From Allygus modestus (taxonomy: Eukaryota; Arthropoda; Insecta; Hemiptera; Cicadellidae): a DNA stretch of 64,000 nt. The notes below the pieces were generated by a model. That model ran no database searches. It was not told where the DNA came from and was given only the letters and a program-made list of their open reading frames with translations. Every line of letters begins with the position of its first letter. Within the stretch, counting starts at the first letter, position 1. The position numbers and the translations under genes are program-made. Location: positions 26,612,033-26,676,032 of the forward strand of contig OY776113.1 in assembly GCA_963675035.1 (NCBI GenBank), read 5' to 3'. Below, piece by piece: positions 13,215 through 25,200 of the stretch.

Positions 13215-13388
13215 TGTCTAAAAACACTAACAATACACAGTGTATACGACAATCAGAATTCAAAAGAAGGTATAGTACACCGTTGTCAAATCACCATGTC
13301 AAGTGTCAAGTCATGGACGGCCAAATTGTACATTCAACAGGTCTCTCTGGAGTCTGGTTTGGAACTTGGAACTGAGAACGATGCTCCG

Positions 13389-13421
13389 ATTGGCTGTGAC
13401 GCGACCCGTTGCGCATGCGCA
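13389..13421 (-). promoter_or_regulatory. CCAAT box plus NRF1-like palindrome in CpG-rich region
   Basis: ATTGG at 13389-13393 is a CCAAT box on the minus strand. TGCGCATGCGCA at 13410-13421 is a perfect NRF1-type palindrome. The surrounding 13140-13560 is clearly more GC- and CpG-rich than its neighbours. Both sites lie about 175-210 bp upstream of the minus-strand ATG at 13214. NRF1 sites are known in promoters of housekeeping and nuclear-encoded mitochondrial genes, which fits the presequence-like exon. Confidence 0.5.
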
Positions 13422-13615
13422 CAAACCCGTCTGTCTTTAACCCCCTGAAACTGCCGCCTACTCCCCTTTACTGATAAACTTGGCGTGTCACACCGCAGGA
13501 CGGGGATAAACAAAACAAGAGCTTAGGCCCGTCTCAAAACTCAAGGTCGAATGGAATAACTGAGTAACCTTATCGAGAGCTAGTTTGGGAAATAGTTCGA
13601 CAAAATTACTGTTTT

Positions 13616-13751
13616 TTTAGCGAATTTCCCCTATAGGGAAGAAGCTATGACCGTAGTCGACCTAGGCCCGGGACCATGGTAACTTTTCGTTTTGAGGTCC
13701 CCAGACCCCAAAAACACCATCCATTCGAAACTGATATATATATATATATAT

Positions 13752-13804
<53 letters not shown>

Positions 13805-14690
13805 TATATATCAATGTGTGTGTCCGTGGGTGCGATAACTCTCGCAAAAAAGGTCCGATTTTGATGAAATTTGGTACAAACTTGTAAAGCAGCATTTATG
13901 ACTTAAAGTTCGAAAACCAGACAGATCGCTCCATCCGAAGTGGTATTTTGGGGAGGGTTTGTACCCCAAAAATTGGTTTTTTGAAGTTTTTACATGTAAT
14001 ATTTATTGAAATCAAATTTTAGTTTTCACCATTGGATTCAGCTTTAAAAAACACAAAATTTAGCGTTTTGATCATTTCTCTACGTCAATTGGTTACAGAG
14101 ATATTGAAAGTGCTAAACACAGTACGTTGTCCAATGTCATTCTTATGGAGAATAAGAAAACAATTATATCTCGCTTATTTATGAAAGTACACTAACGAAA
14201 CTTGGTTTACAGCTTCATCTGGTTGTGGTCTATTGTTATTTGCACAAAAAAGCAATTTTTAAGGATTATTCCCGTAGCAGGAAACTTGCGTACTCAGCCC
14301 TCATGTTATTCTTATGGAGAATAAGTAAAATGTAATTTCTCCCTTAATTATGAACATAAATTAATAAAACTGGGTATGTGGCTTCACCTAGTTGAGTGAT
14401 ATTGATGTTCACATAAAAACCCATTTTTGTGCGCCTTTTTGCAGCAAACCTGCGTACTCATCCTCCATGTTATTATTATGGAGAATAATTAAAATTTTAT
14501 AAATCGCTTATTTATGAATGAATATTGATCAAACTTGGTATGTGGCTTCACTTAGTTAAATTATATTTATATTTGCATAAACACCTATTGTTTGTGTTCC
14601 TTGTTTCAGCAAACCTACGTACTCATACCCAATGTTATTCTTATGGAGAATAATTAAAATTGTATATATCGCTTATGTATGAATATATTG
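13616..14690 (-). mobile_element. repeat family A, copy 3
   Basis: This is an inverted copy. TTTTAGCGAATTTCCCC at the left is the element's 3' terminus, followed by the hairpin, the GGTCCCGGG-containing module, a TA microsatellite (13735-13812), the GTACTGTGTTTAGC segment and four reverse-oriented subunits. It stops near 14690 within a subunit, so the TACCCCCG 5' end is missing. Confidence 0.7.
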
Positions 14691-15755
14691 GGGATGTTTA
14701 TTTAGTTCCAAGTGGATTGAACTCCAAAAATGTATTTCAGTTCTTTAGTTCCAAAATGAATAAAATCACTAGTGTGTTAGTTCTAAAACGCAATAATGAT
14801 TTAAAATAGGGAGTGGATTTAGTTCCTAACGTCGTTGTGTCCAATAGTACAGTCAATATAGAAATTATAAATATTTGGTTCAATTTTAGACAGAATGCGA
14901 CTGCAGAAAACGCTACAAACCACTTTTAAAAATAGTGGATCTAGTTCCAAAGTGGATTAAAATCCAAAAGTACAGCCGCCTCGAATTAATGCACCTCGCA
15001 GTCATATAAGCGGACAACGATACTGCACGGCTGACCACTATGCATGTATATTGCAGAGCAAATAAAGAAGGCGTTACAAATAAAATCAATATAAAGAGCA
15101 GAAGACAAAATAAATTATATATCATATTTGCGAATTTCAGTTTATACGGGCTCCCCACCGTCACGCGTCGCCTCTGTCTCTGCCCTATACTAGCTCTTGT
15201 TGATGAGTTAGCGTCAGCGCTATATTATTTTAGTTTTCGAACCCAAAATACGAGAAAATGATAATTTTACAAAAAAATGTGATAGAGGAAATGATTTCTG
15301 GAAATATTTAATTTTACATTATACATTAAATTGAAAGAGGTTGGTACAAGTATTTTTAACACCAACATTCTTACGTATAACTATTACTAAAAGTATCCCT
15401 CCTTCGTCTATGTTTTGTGTGCAAGCGACGCGATGCTGAAAGATCAACATTTTAGTAGAAGAGTTATATGATGCGTGTGTTTGCATTTCCTCCTTATGAC
15501 AGTCTATTTCAGTATTTTTGTGTGGTGCCTAGCCAAGTGGCTGAACCAATTATGGACGGCTGTCCTTCACTGATTAAAGCAGTTAAAGAAGTCTTAGTGC
15601 TCATGGAGGCACTTGCATGTTTAAAATGGAATTGGTAATCGGGATAATTTCATAACTGTTTTGAACAAAATGAACTCCCATGCATGTGAATAGACTCCAA
15701 TCCCTATTATATTTAGAATAATTTACTTTGAATAGTGGTTACATAAGTATTTTTA
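14691..15755. other. no supported gene; short AGTGGATTTAGTTCC repeats
   Basis: Between 14700 and 14970 a motif of the form GTGGAT(T/C)TAGTTCC(A/T)A recurs several times with intervening A-rich text, suggesting a decayed repeat. The remainder to 15755 has no recognisable element or splice-supported frame. Confidence 0.4.
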
Positions 15756-17488
15756 CCCTAGGACTGCCATTGGCCGATTACTCGGCCATTGCATGTGTGC
15801 GTCAGATGGCCTGTGGCCGATACTCGGACATTGCATGTGTGCGTCAGATGGCCTGTGGCCGATACTCGGACATTGCATGTGTGCGTCAGATGGCCTGTGG
15901 CCGATACTCGGACATTGCATGTGTGCGTCAGATGGCCTATGGCCGATTACTCGGCCATTGCATGTGTGCGTCAGATGGCCTGTGGCCGATACTCGGACAT
16001 TGCATGTGTGCGTCAGATGGCCTGTGGCCGATACTCGGACATTGCATGTGTGCGTCAGATGGCCTGTGGCCGATACTCGGACATTGCATGTGTGCGTCAG
16101 ATGGCCTATGGCCGATACTCGGACATTGCATGTGTGCGTCAGATGGCCTGTGGCCGATACTCGGACATTGCATGTGTGCGTCAGATGGCCTATGGCCGAT
16201 ACTCGGACAATTGGGTAATTTTTTTAAACAGCTTATAATGCATTGAAAATTATCCATAAATGTAATAATATTGATACCATTTTAAAGAGGAGATTCTAAA
16301 CTTTAATTTCCATACATAAACGAACCTCGTAGCAGTAACAGATAAATCTAATTGCTATTATAATTTGAACGAAATTTAGCGCGCGAAACATTTTCTACTC
16401 GCGAGCGGCGAAATCTCGAAAAACACGTGTTCTTAAAAATTATCGTAGTGTCTTTATTTTGGCCTAAACAGGAATCGGTTGGTACCATTGGAAACGGTAT
16501 TCGTTTTTCTTTCTTTTCGTAAAGAGAAATTTGTCATACGACTTCATAAAGTCTGATAAATTGTTTTTGAAATCAGCTGTTATGTCAGGCTCGTTATTTG
16601 CCCCAATGGCTAACATTCGGACATTTATAAATCACTATATAAATAAATCGATAGTTGATTGATCGTGACGTAAATCATACATCTTTGAAGCGAGAAAAAA
16701 GTTCTTCCTCTTTGTAGCGCTGCCTTCGTCTATGGAGCGTCACGTGACTCGTGGAAATACGTAAATGTAAATAGTAAATTCGTGAGTCTTTCTGCTAGGT
16801 ATCCGTGAGGTCTTTATCCGTATTTTATTGTTTTAGTGATAATCAATTGCATTGTCGTGTAGTGTGTGAGTTATTAGTAATATTTATCCATATTACTATG
16901 GGTAAATATTATTATTTATATTCAAACATTATTTCTAGCTTTGAATAACTAATTTTGGCTTTCGGCAAAACTCCAATTTTGTTTTTCAACTCATATAAAG
17001 TCATCAAAAAAGTTATTACTTTGTACAAAAGTGCATTATTTCCAATAATTTTGTTGTTAACTAGTAATATAACACAGTGTTGGTATATTAATTTTATACT
17101 TTTGATTTTATTTTTATTTTTCAAATGTACAGCGTAATTTTGTTGATTTTCCCCGGTTTCCGTATTTCTTTCCGTAATTCTGGTAAAAACGTTTTTTCAA
17201 ATAAATCAAACACATTTCTACGTAGGGAAATAAATTGCCTAAATTTGTTATATCTTCGATTGTAAAAAAATTATTGTAAAAATTCTAGTACTCTACTTTT
17301 GAAAATTATTTCAAAAATGTTCATCAAATTTTGGTTTTTCACATTTTGCAAAAAAAAAACACCAACATGCAGGGATTCGTTTTAATTTATTTTATTCAAC
17401 ATCTTCTTTTTCTGAACAAAACGAGTATAAATATGACTAGGTTATCAACAGTAGTTTAGGCACTGCGAATTGTTAAAAAAAACCAACC
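15756..17488 (+). mobile_element. piggyBac-like non-autonomous element, copy 1
   Basis: The left end CCCTAGGACTGCC follows TTTA, a one-base variant of the TTAA target. The sequence from the left end through a terminal landmark GGCACTGCGAATTGT matches, in the same order, the copy at 48417-52201, which retains TTAA on its left. The CCC start and TTAA target are typical of piggyBac. This copy lacks the last 30 or so bases of the right terminus. It has no transposase. Its left subterminal region has expanded into a minisatellite (separate entry). Confidence 0.65.
15775..16209. repeat. 42 bp minisatellite, about 10 copies
   Basis: The unit, e.g. from CATTGCATGTGTGCGTCAGA through TGGCCTGTGGCC to GATACTCGGA, is 42 bp, with occasional TAT/TGT and TTACTCGGCC variants. 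Because 42 is a multiple of 3 and the unit lacks stops in several frames, it creates long open frames on both strands that are artefacts. The related element at 48417 carries a single diverged unit at the same position, so the array arose by expansion inside the transposon. Confidence 0.9.
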
Positions 17489-17901
17489 CACATTACTCAC
17501 GTTATAGGAGAACGTTATCTTTATTTATTAAAACTGGTATTAGTTTTTTAATCTAAAAATTTCAAAAACCTTTAATAAATTGAATAAACTCATGTTAAGC
17601 GGACAGTACTTTATTGATTTAATCATAAGAAATATATATAGGCCCTTTTTTAGTAGTTTCCTACAATTACGAAACAATATTGTATTAGTATCTCGTACTT
17701 TACAAGCAGTAATTCTTATCCAATGCTTTACCTTATGGAAATTTTACAAGTTTTAAATGTTAAATAATTGAAGATGGTATAATTGAAGATGGTTTAACGA
17801 ATGTGCTCGATTTTTTAACTGGAAGAGTGAAGTGTAATGTAAAACAATTGTGTAAAATCTGAAAACGATACGTGCAGCTGTCTTCACGTTATTGCATTAC
17901 G

Positions 17902-17936
<35 letters not shown>

Positions 17937-17989
17937 ACGGACAACGAATCATTGTCTCTGCTAATACATAGATTCCTTCACTTTGTTCC
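17489..17989. other. no gene; CA microsatellite
   Basis: Positions 17905-17933 are a (CA)n tract. The remainder is AT-rich without supported features. Confidence 0.5.
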
Positions 17990-19255
17990 ATCATCAATTA
18001 TTTCCAATTTTATCTCAATGGGGAGCTCGACCCCCCAACCCACCAGCCCCCCTCCTTTGCTATTATTTTATCTTGATATTATTGTTAAAACGTATAGAAA
18101 TACAGTACATGGACGAAAACAATCTTGAATTGGCCATTCTTACCAAGCAGATTTAGAATATTTTTTCGCTCCTTTATTTACACAAGGGGGCTGTATCTCC
18201 CAGAAAGAGATACACCATTTGGAGGACAATAAGGTCCACAATCAGTCAGTCTGACTAAGAACTACTGAAATAGTTATTTGCACCTTTATCCCACCAGAGG
18301 GCTGCGCCCCCCAACCTCCTCGCTATTATTGTACCTTGGAATTATTGTTAAAGTGTGTATAAATACAGAACAGTCTATCGGGTTTAGAGTCCTGAACATG
18401 AATTAATCTTGCTTGAGGCGCGCGCGCGCCCCCCCCCCCCCCCACACACACCCACCCACCCACCCACCCACCGGAAAACGAGATCCAGAATCAGTCATCT
18501 AATAAAACCAAAAAGTTTGTAAGTAGTTATTTGCATTTTGGCCAGACTGGGACGCTATGCTGTCCAGGACCCCCATTGGTACTGCAACGTAAATTAGTTG
18601 TTCAAATATTTATAAATACAGAACCTAAAGAAAAATAAGTATTAAAATCAGTCATCGGGTTTTGCCGAAACTACGCCAAAACATAACCCCCCCCCCCAAA
18701 AAAAAAGAAAAAAAATTGGGCATTAAGTGGAGACACACATAGTAAGGATATTTGTTCGTCCTTTAGTGTCAGTGGGGATAATGCCTTCCAGGCCCAGCAT
18801 TTGTGTGGTGTCTCCTAAATTTTGATAAAATACAAATTAATTCAAGATATATACAAAATAAGGCCGCAATCAGTTAGAGCAAGATATTTCAAATTAATTA
18901 TGTGATCTATATGGTATTCCAGGACTATACGCCTCCATTGTTGTTGTAGCTTGGTTTTGTAATTACTATATATTTGAATAGAACAATATGTTTTAAAACC
19001 GGTCAATGAGTTTTGAATGTCCAAACATTAAAAACTCTACGTTCACGATCTTCAAGTGGAGTATGTAAGGATAGTTACTCTTTGATACAGTTCAAAGAAA
19101 ATACAGAATATTATGGAGAACAATGGGGTCCAAAATCGGTCAGTCAGAACAGATGGGGTTTAGAGTACAATAGTTATTTGAACTTCAGTCCACTAAAGGG
19201 GCTATACCATTATACCATTATACCACTTACTATGCCCCCATTATTATATTAACTT
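17990..19255. repeat. diverged tandem array, about six units of roughly 200 bp
   Basis: Recurring landmarks are AGTTATTTGC..CTTTA near 18160, 18272, 18526, 18748 and 19163, each followed by a GGGG(C/G)CT-type segment, then TATTATTGT and TATAAATACAGAAC, then (A)TCAGTCA. Units are strongly diverged. Positions 18418-18472 hold a GC/C/CA low-complexity block (GCGCGCGCGCCCCC, then CCACCCACCCACCC). There is no coding evidence. Confidence 0.5.
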
Positions 19256-19263
19256 TAAAAAAT

Positions 19264-20370
19264 ACCCCCGTCGCAGCAAACCTGCGTACTCAGCGAATTT
19301 CCAATGCCTAATATATGTCTTAATACCACATAAAGCCGCATACCAAGTTTCATAAAAATATATTCACATATAAGCGATTTTAATTATTCACCATAAGAAT
19401 AACATTGGTAATGAGTACATAGGTTTGCTGAAACAAGGAACACAAACAATTGGTTGTTATGCAAATATAAATAGAATTTAACTAGACGGAGCAACATACC
19501 AAGTTTCATCAATATTCAATCATAAATAAGCGCTATATAACATTCTAGTTATTCTCCATAAGAATAACATGGGGGCTGAGAGAGCAGGTTTGCTGCAACA
19601 AGGAAAATAAAATGGGTTTTATATAATTATCAATATAACTCACCATTATTGAAGCTACATACCAAGTTTTATTAATTTATGTTCATAATTAAGGGAGTCA
19701 TTACATTTTACTTATTCTCCATAAGAATAACATTGGGGCTGAGTACGCAGGTTTGCTGCTACGGGAATAATCAATAACAAATAAATTTTTTGTGCAAATA
19801 TCAATATACCAGTACTACTTGAAGCCACATACCAAGTTTCATCAACATACATTCATAAATAATCGAGATATAAAATTGTATTTATTCTCCATAAGGATAA
19901 CATTGGACAACGTATTGTGTGAATATCTCAGCAACGGTTGGACGTAGAATCACAATTTAAACACCAAAATGATTGTTTTGTGGAACTGAACAGATTGGTA
20001 AAAGATGGTAAAAGCAAATGTAAAGTTTACATTAAAATAAACTGAGGAAAAGCCAAAAACCTTTTTCCCATAAGATTAACATGGGAGATTTTATGAGTAG
20101 GTTTTTGGATTTTCTCCGCAACCACTTAACCTAGGTTAATAATTAAAAATACAATATTATTTGTTTTGTTAAGCTCTATAACATGGTCAAAACCAAAATT
20201 AAGTTTTTAAAAAAAATTTAGGGTGAAAAATGCAAAAAACTGATTTTTGGAAAATTTAAAACCCCCATTAACCCCCCTTCCCACGGTCCGATTCTTCTGG
20301 TTTTCGAACTTAAAGTCATGAATGTCATTTTACACATTTGAGCCAAATTTCATCAAAATCGGACGTTTTG
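19264..20370 (+). mobile_element. repeat family A, copy 4 (3'-truncated)
   Basis: It starts TACCCCCGTCGCAGCAAACC and runs through four subunits, then the GTATTGTGTGAATATCTCAG segment and the conserved ACCCCCATTAACCCCCCTTC and TTCGAACTTAAAGTCATGA landmarks. It stops after CATCAAAATCGGACGTTTTG. The microsatellite and terminal hairpin module are missing. Confidence 0.7.
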
Positions 20371-21007
20371 CGCCTTCTCTGAACTTAACTCACCCTCCCG
20401 ACCCGCTCGCCGGGCCGGCCGGTGGCAAACAATGGCTAACCTAGTGGCGCTGCCCCTCAGTACTACAACTTTTTTATTTAAAGTTGAAATTTAATATGTT
20501 TTTTTTTAATTCTGCTTAAAATTCTAAGAAAAATGAGTCCAATCCGCGACAAAAATGCTAACTAAACTAGGATAAAAACACGCAACTATATACAGTAACA
20601 ATGAAATGTATATTTTCTTTCATTCTACAACGTAATAAAATGATAGAGCGTGTATTTTCATTACTAAATTATTCAAATAATTAAATAACAATAATCAGGA
20701 ATGAACAAAAAACAATGAATGAACAAAACTAATGGTTTGCAATGTGTTTACCTAATTTATAATTCCAATAGCCTTACTTTGCTACAAGTTACTATGTTAC
20801 ACTTTGCTTTACATACATATTCAATGTAATAAAATAAAAACAAAACAAATATGTACAAATAAATATTTTCACATTTACTGAAACGTTAAAATAGAGTTAT
20901 ACAAAATAACCATATTGCTATCCTGATGAACATTTCTCTAAAGATAGATAAAAGATACATAAATATTAAAATACTTTGATTTAGGTTTGTAAATTGTTAC
21001 AATAGAC
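20371..21007. other. no supported feature; GC-rich block then AT-rich sequence
   Basis: A GC-rich block (20385-20460, containing CGCCGGGCCGGCCGG) directly abuts the truncated family A copy. The rest is AT-rich. On the minus strand it lies downstream of the open frame at 21008-21220. Confidence 0.35.
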
Positions 21008-21220
21008 TTACAGTAGTTCTGAGCACTCGAGATCGTCTTCAGTTGCACTACTATTACTTCCAGTATCACTGTCAAAGTCTCCTGGGCACAAGTTTATGAT
21101 GAACTCTATGACACTTTGCTCATCTAGTCCTTCGTTTTTCCATTCCTCTTCTATCGTCTTCTTTGCATGATTTATGGTACAGTACGCGGCATAGCGCCTG
21201 GACGGCGCGCGCGGCGCCAC
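21008..21220 (-). other. uncharacterised coding-like frame (possible exon or transposon fragment)
   Basis: This is a 70-codon minus-strand frame whose composition is unlike its AT-rich surroundings. It has an Arg/Ala-rich start, then KKTIEEEWKNEGLDEQSVI and an acidic Ser-rich tail (DFDSDTGSNSS, EDDLE). Its stop codon overlaps a consensus donor (CTACT/GTAAGT), so the frame may really be an internal exon. The frame remains open upstream of the ATG to about 21235. I do not recognise a domain. It may be part of a decayed mobile element lying beside family C. Confidence 0.3.
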
Positions 21221-21605
21221 CGTGTCGATCAGTGGTCTACGTTTCTTGAAACATGTATATTTTTAAACACGTTTCTCCAATACCGTAAAATGCATGATTT
21301 TAAAACTTTAATATGTTACTCATATTGGTATTCCACAAAACTGGTTAAAACTTTGAATAGTTTATTTTACAGCTCAAAGCTTGATTTGTTATTGGTATTT
21401 TGTTATTTATCAATAAAGCAAGTAAGACAAACATCATTTAAATACTACGGTGTGGTAGTCAATGTTATTCTCTTTCAAATTACACCGAGTTTTAATTTTT
21501 TAAGAATAGAAGCCCGCGAGTTTTTAATTCATAAAGAAGCCGGTCCTTTGGCACATACTATCCGCTGTCCTGAAGATGCTCCAATCACGAAACTGTTCGC
21601 GTTTC

Positions 21606-21971
21606 TACCTGCTTCCCCCAGAAGGCCATTGTTCACTTAGCCCGTCTCTCCTCAACGGATTATCCGATATTTTTGATTTATGGTTCATTTTAAAGAGCAT
21701 AACAATTTCTAACAATTTCAGTGAGCGAACCGTCGATATCTTAAATAACAATCGCTCAACAACACTCCGAAACATTCTATATTTATGATTTTTATGTGTG
21801 AACTATTTATGATTACGAAGTTCTGCTCTCTGAAATCGCTAGGTGTTTTAGCGAATTTCCCCTATAGGGAAGAAGCTATTACCGTAGTCGGCATGGTAAG
21901 ACCTAGGCCCGGGACCATGATAACTTTTCGTTTTGAGGTCCCCAGACCCCAAAAACACCAGTCGTTCGAAA

Positions 21972-22025
<54 letters not shown>

Positions 22026-23030
22026 TTTACTATCATTATGAGAACAAAGTACCCTTATTTAGTTTCATAATTTATATATATATATGTCCGTGAGCACGAT
22101 AACTCTCGTAAAAATTATCCAATTTTGATGAAATTTGGTATAAACGTGTAAAGCAACATTTATGACTTTAAGTTCGAAAACCAGCCAGATCGCTCTATCC
22201 GAAGGGGTATTTTGGGGGGGTTTTGTACTCCAAAAATGGGTTTTTCGAATTTTTTACATATAATTTTGGAAATAGTCAGATTTTAGTTTTTACCATTGGA
22301 TTCAGCTTAAAAAACACACAATTTGGTATTTTGATCATTCCTCTATATCAATAGGTTACTGAGATATTGAAAGTGCTAAACACAGTACGTTGTCTAATGT
22401 TATTCTTATCGAGGAAAAGACAAATTTTATATCTCGCTTATTTATGAACGTATACTGACGAAACTTGGTATACGGCTTCATCTGGTTGTGGACCATTGAT
22501 ATTTGCTCAAAAAAACAATTTTTTGCCAAAGGCTCCCGTAGCAGCAAAACTGCGTACTCAGCCCCATGTTATTCTTATGGAGAATAAGTAACGTGTTATC
22601 TCCCTTCATTATGAAAATAAATTAATGAAATTTGGTATATGGCTTTACCTACATAAGTTATATTGATATTTGTATAAAACCCCATTTTTTGTGCTCCTTG
22701 CTTCAGCAAACCTACATACTCAGCCGCCATGTTATTCTTATGGAGAATAATTAAAATGTCATAAATTGTTTATTTATGAATGTATATTGATGAAACTTGG
22801 TATGTGGCTTTATGTGGTATTAATATACATATATATGCATTGGAAATTCGCTGAGTACGCAGGTTTGCTGCTACGGGGGTATTTTATATTTAAAATAAAT
22901 CATAAATCATTGATTTCTGATAATCCGTTGAGGAGGGGCGGGCTTTAAAAGTTACGTCTTATGGGAGAACGGGAGAAGCAGGTTGTCGCAGAGTACTGGA
23001 GCCAGTGGAGCCCCATCTTAGGCTCCGCCC
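21606..23030. mobile_element. palindromic family C copy split by a family A insertion
   Basis: The left part (21606-21845) contains CGTCTCTCCTCAACGGATTA, TTTTGATTTATGGTTCATTT and, inverted, TCTGAAATCGCTAGGTG. The right part (about 22890-23030) resumes with AAATCATAAATCATTGAT, TCCGTTGAGGAGGGGCGGG, TCTTATGGGAGAACGGG and GGAGCCCCATC, the complement of the left arm. The intact copy at 28434-28852 shows the uninterrupted order, so 21846-22882 is an insertion. Confidence 0.75.
21846..22882 (-). mobile_element. repeat family A, copy 5, inserted in family C
   Basis: This is an inverted full-length copy, from TTTTAGCGAATTTCCCCTAT on the left through a TA microsatellite (21976-22021) and three subunits to GCTACGGGGGTATTTTA on the right. 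Because the target (family C) is known from other copies, its borders are the best defined of all A copies. TTTTA is found at both junctions and may be a target duplication. Confidence 0.75.
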
Positions 23031-23761
23031 GGCGGGTCTTCAAAGTTCCAATGGTATTTTGTATGAACTTTTACATTTATTTGATCAGATGAATAAAAAA
23101 TAACCGATTACTCAAATGTGTTCATTGTTCGAAACAGTTTAGAAGGATAATCGCAGAAGCAACACACAAAGGTTAGTAAATTAACTGTGGAAAAGCTCGA
23201 TATTCTTTATAAGAAACACGTTAATTCGACGAGTGGGTTTTTGGCATCTTAAGAATCCAAAACTTTTGTCATGGTCTCTGAGTCAGATTTCAGCATGCCA
23301 CCATGGTAGTAGCTGCATGGTGAATTCGTTTATGAATAACACTATAATATTGACAAATTTAATGTTTCTATGATATACATAGTTGATCGATAATACACAT
23401 GCATTTCAAGTGTTAAGAGCTGTATTATTCAGGTACAGTTAGTATAAGAGGCCACTTTATACAAAGACATAACTAATGTTATTTTTTCAATATACAGAGT
23501 CACGCAAAAGCTGGTCTGTTGATACATATTCGTATTTCACTCCTAAATTAACCATAAAATATAAAATAAGTTTTTTTATTCTGCCCCGTTTCGCGTCAGC
23601 CTGTACATGTTTATTATAAACGCTAGTATAGATAGAATAGTTTCCTTGATTTGTATGGTGTAGTTTTGTTACAAATATTTCCGCAACCCGTTTTCAAATA
23701 ATAACTCTTTGAACCCAAGACATTTCCAAAACTACATAAACGGTATCAGGAAACTGACACA
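23031..23761. other. no supported feature
   Basis: AT-rich sequence. No frame, repeat terminus or RNA gene could be supported. Confidence 0.4.
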
Positions 23762-24737
23762 TACTTTCTCCCTTTTAGCCCAACTTTAATGAATAAATTA
23801 CTTTTTATTTACTAAATATAGAATAAAAAGCACGGTCGAATGTCCAGAAAATCTTGTAAACAAGTTTTTTCAAAAACATCCACCCAAATCCCTGTTTTGG
23901 AGGCACTACAGAATCCATTGCTACACACGTGGTTTTAAGAGGGAAAATGCCCCCTATTCCCCCCCCAGGGTTATTATGGGGCAACATATTTCGAATTTCC
24001 TCTGTTGGTCAATGCTAACTTGACAAGCATATCAAGTTTGAACGAAACTGATCAGTAAATATGAGGGAAATAGTAATTTTGGTATTCCCCATAAGAATAA
24101 CATTGGAAAACGTACTGCGTTTAACGCAAAATGAAAATTTAAATTTTCTCCGCAACCAGTAATCGTAGAATAGTAATTAAAGATACTAAATTATTTAGTT
24201 TGTTGAGCTATTTTTAATGGTGAATAGTAATATTATAAATATGTTTTTTTATGAAAAATCCAATAAACTGATCTTTGATATTTTAAGTCATGTAATTTCT
24301 GAACCCGAATTTTTACAGAAATGCAGGTGGTGTCATTTTGTTGGAAAACTAAAGTTCTACAAACGACTAAAGTTTAATCAAAATCGTTAGAGCCGTTTTT
24401 GAGAAATCTTGATTTTTCATGTTTTTGGTGGTTTTGGGGGGATAATTACCCTTAAAAATAAAAAATTCCAAAAAATGAAAAAACCGCCTGGAGATATCGT
24501 GGATTAGTACCTACATACCAAATTTCATAAAAAATCGGACTATTGGTTAGGGCTCTAGCTCTGTACACATCCATACAGACAGACAGACAGACAGACAGAC
24601 ACACAGACTTCACGTAAAAATCACTTTTTTGGGTTCAGGGAGTACCAAAACGAATATTTCCACTAACAACTCAAATTAGATAATTTTGACGAAAATAATA
24701 CTTTCTCCATATACTATGCATAAGGGGAGAAAGTAAA
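23762..24737 (+). mobile_element. repeat family B, copy 1
   Basis: Its ends are TACTTTCTCCC at 23762 and GGGGAGAAAGTA near 24737, a short inverted repeat. The interior includes CCATAAGAATAACATTGGA and CGTACTGCGTTTAAC, which resemble the 3' unique segment of family A, plus ATCTGTGTAC-type sequence and a (GACA)n tract at 24571-24600. A second copy is at about 43400-44098. No transposase. Confidence 0.55.
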
Positions 24738-24769
24738 AGGACGCGACCTTCTATACACTATAAAAAGTC

Positions 24770-25200
24770 CGATTATCGAAAGAAAGTGACTGGCGGAGCG
24801 CCCTCGCGGCGACCAAACATTCTACTTCGTAACCTCGTGGAAACGTAAACACATGGTTAGAAATTTATAACAAACGTTATTTAAACAGTCAGTTAAACAC
24901 GTTTAGAGCACATTTTCAAATAGTTTTTATCCTATTCCGATGAGTTATATTGATAGTTATTTTTAAAAGAAACGAATTACAATTAAACTTGTCTCAATTC
25001 GATAGTTTTTAACTATCAATATAAACTTATTGAAATAAGATACAAAATATTTGAAAAATGTGCTTTAAACGTGTTTAACTGATGCTTTAAATAAGTTTGT
25101 CGGCAATGTCCAACCATTTGTTTACGTTTCCACGAGGTTATGAAGTACAGTATTTGGTCGCCGCGCGGCCGCTCCGCCAGTCACTTTCTTTCGATAATCG
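24770..25200. mobile_element. 431 bp near-perfect palindromic MITE
   Basis: The left arm starts CGATTATCGAAAGAAAGTGA and the right arm, reverse-complemented, starts CGATTATCGAAAGAAAGTGA. The outer 85 bp of each arm pair with only a few mismatches (shared GTAACCTCGTGGAAACGTAA-type sequence). Pairing continues through CAGTTAAACACGTTTA and TATTGATAGTT to the centre. It would form a long hairpin if transcribed. The arms are GC-rich at their ends and AT-rich inside. No frame. Confidence 0.85.

Noticed and set aside
15728..16257. Four overlapping open frames of 106-172 codons on both strands
   Set aside because: All are produced by the 42 bp tandem repeat, whose length is a multiple of 3 and which lacks stops in several frames.
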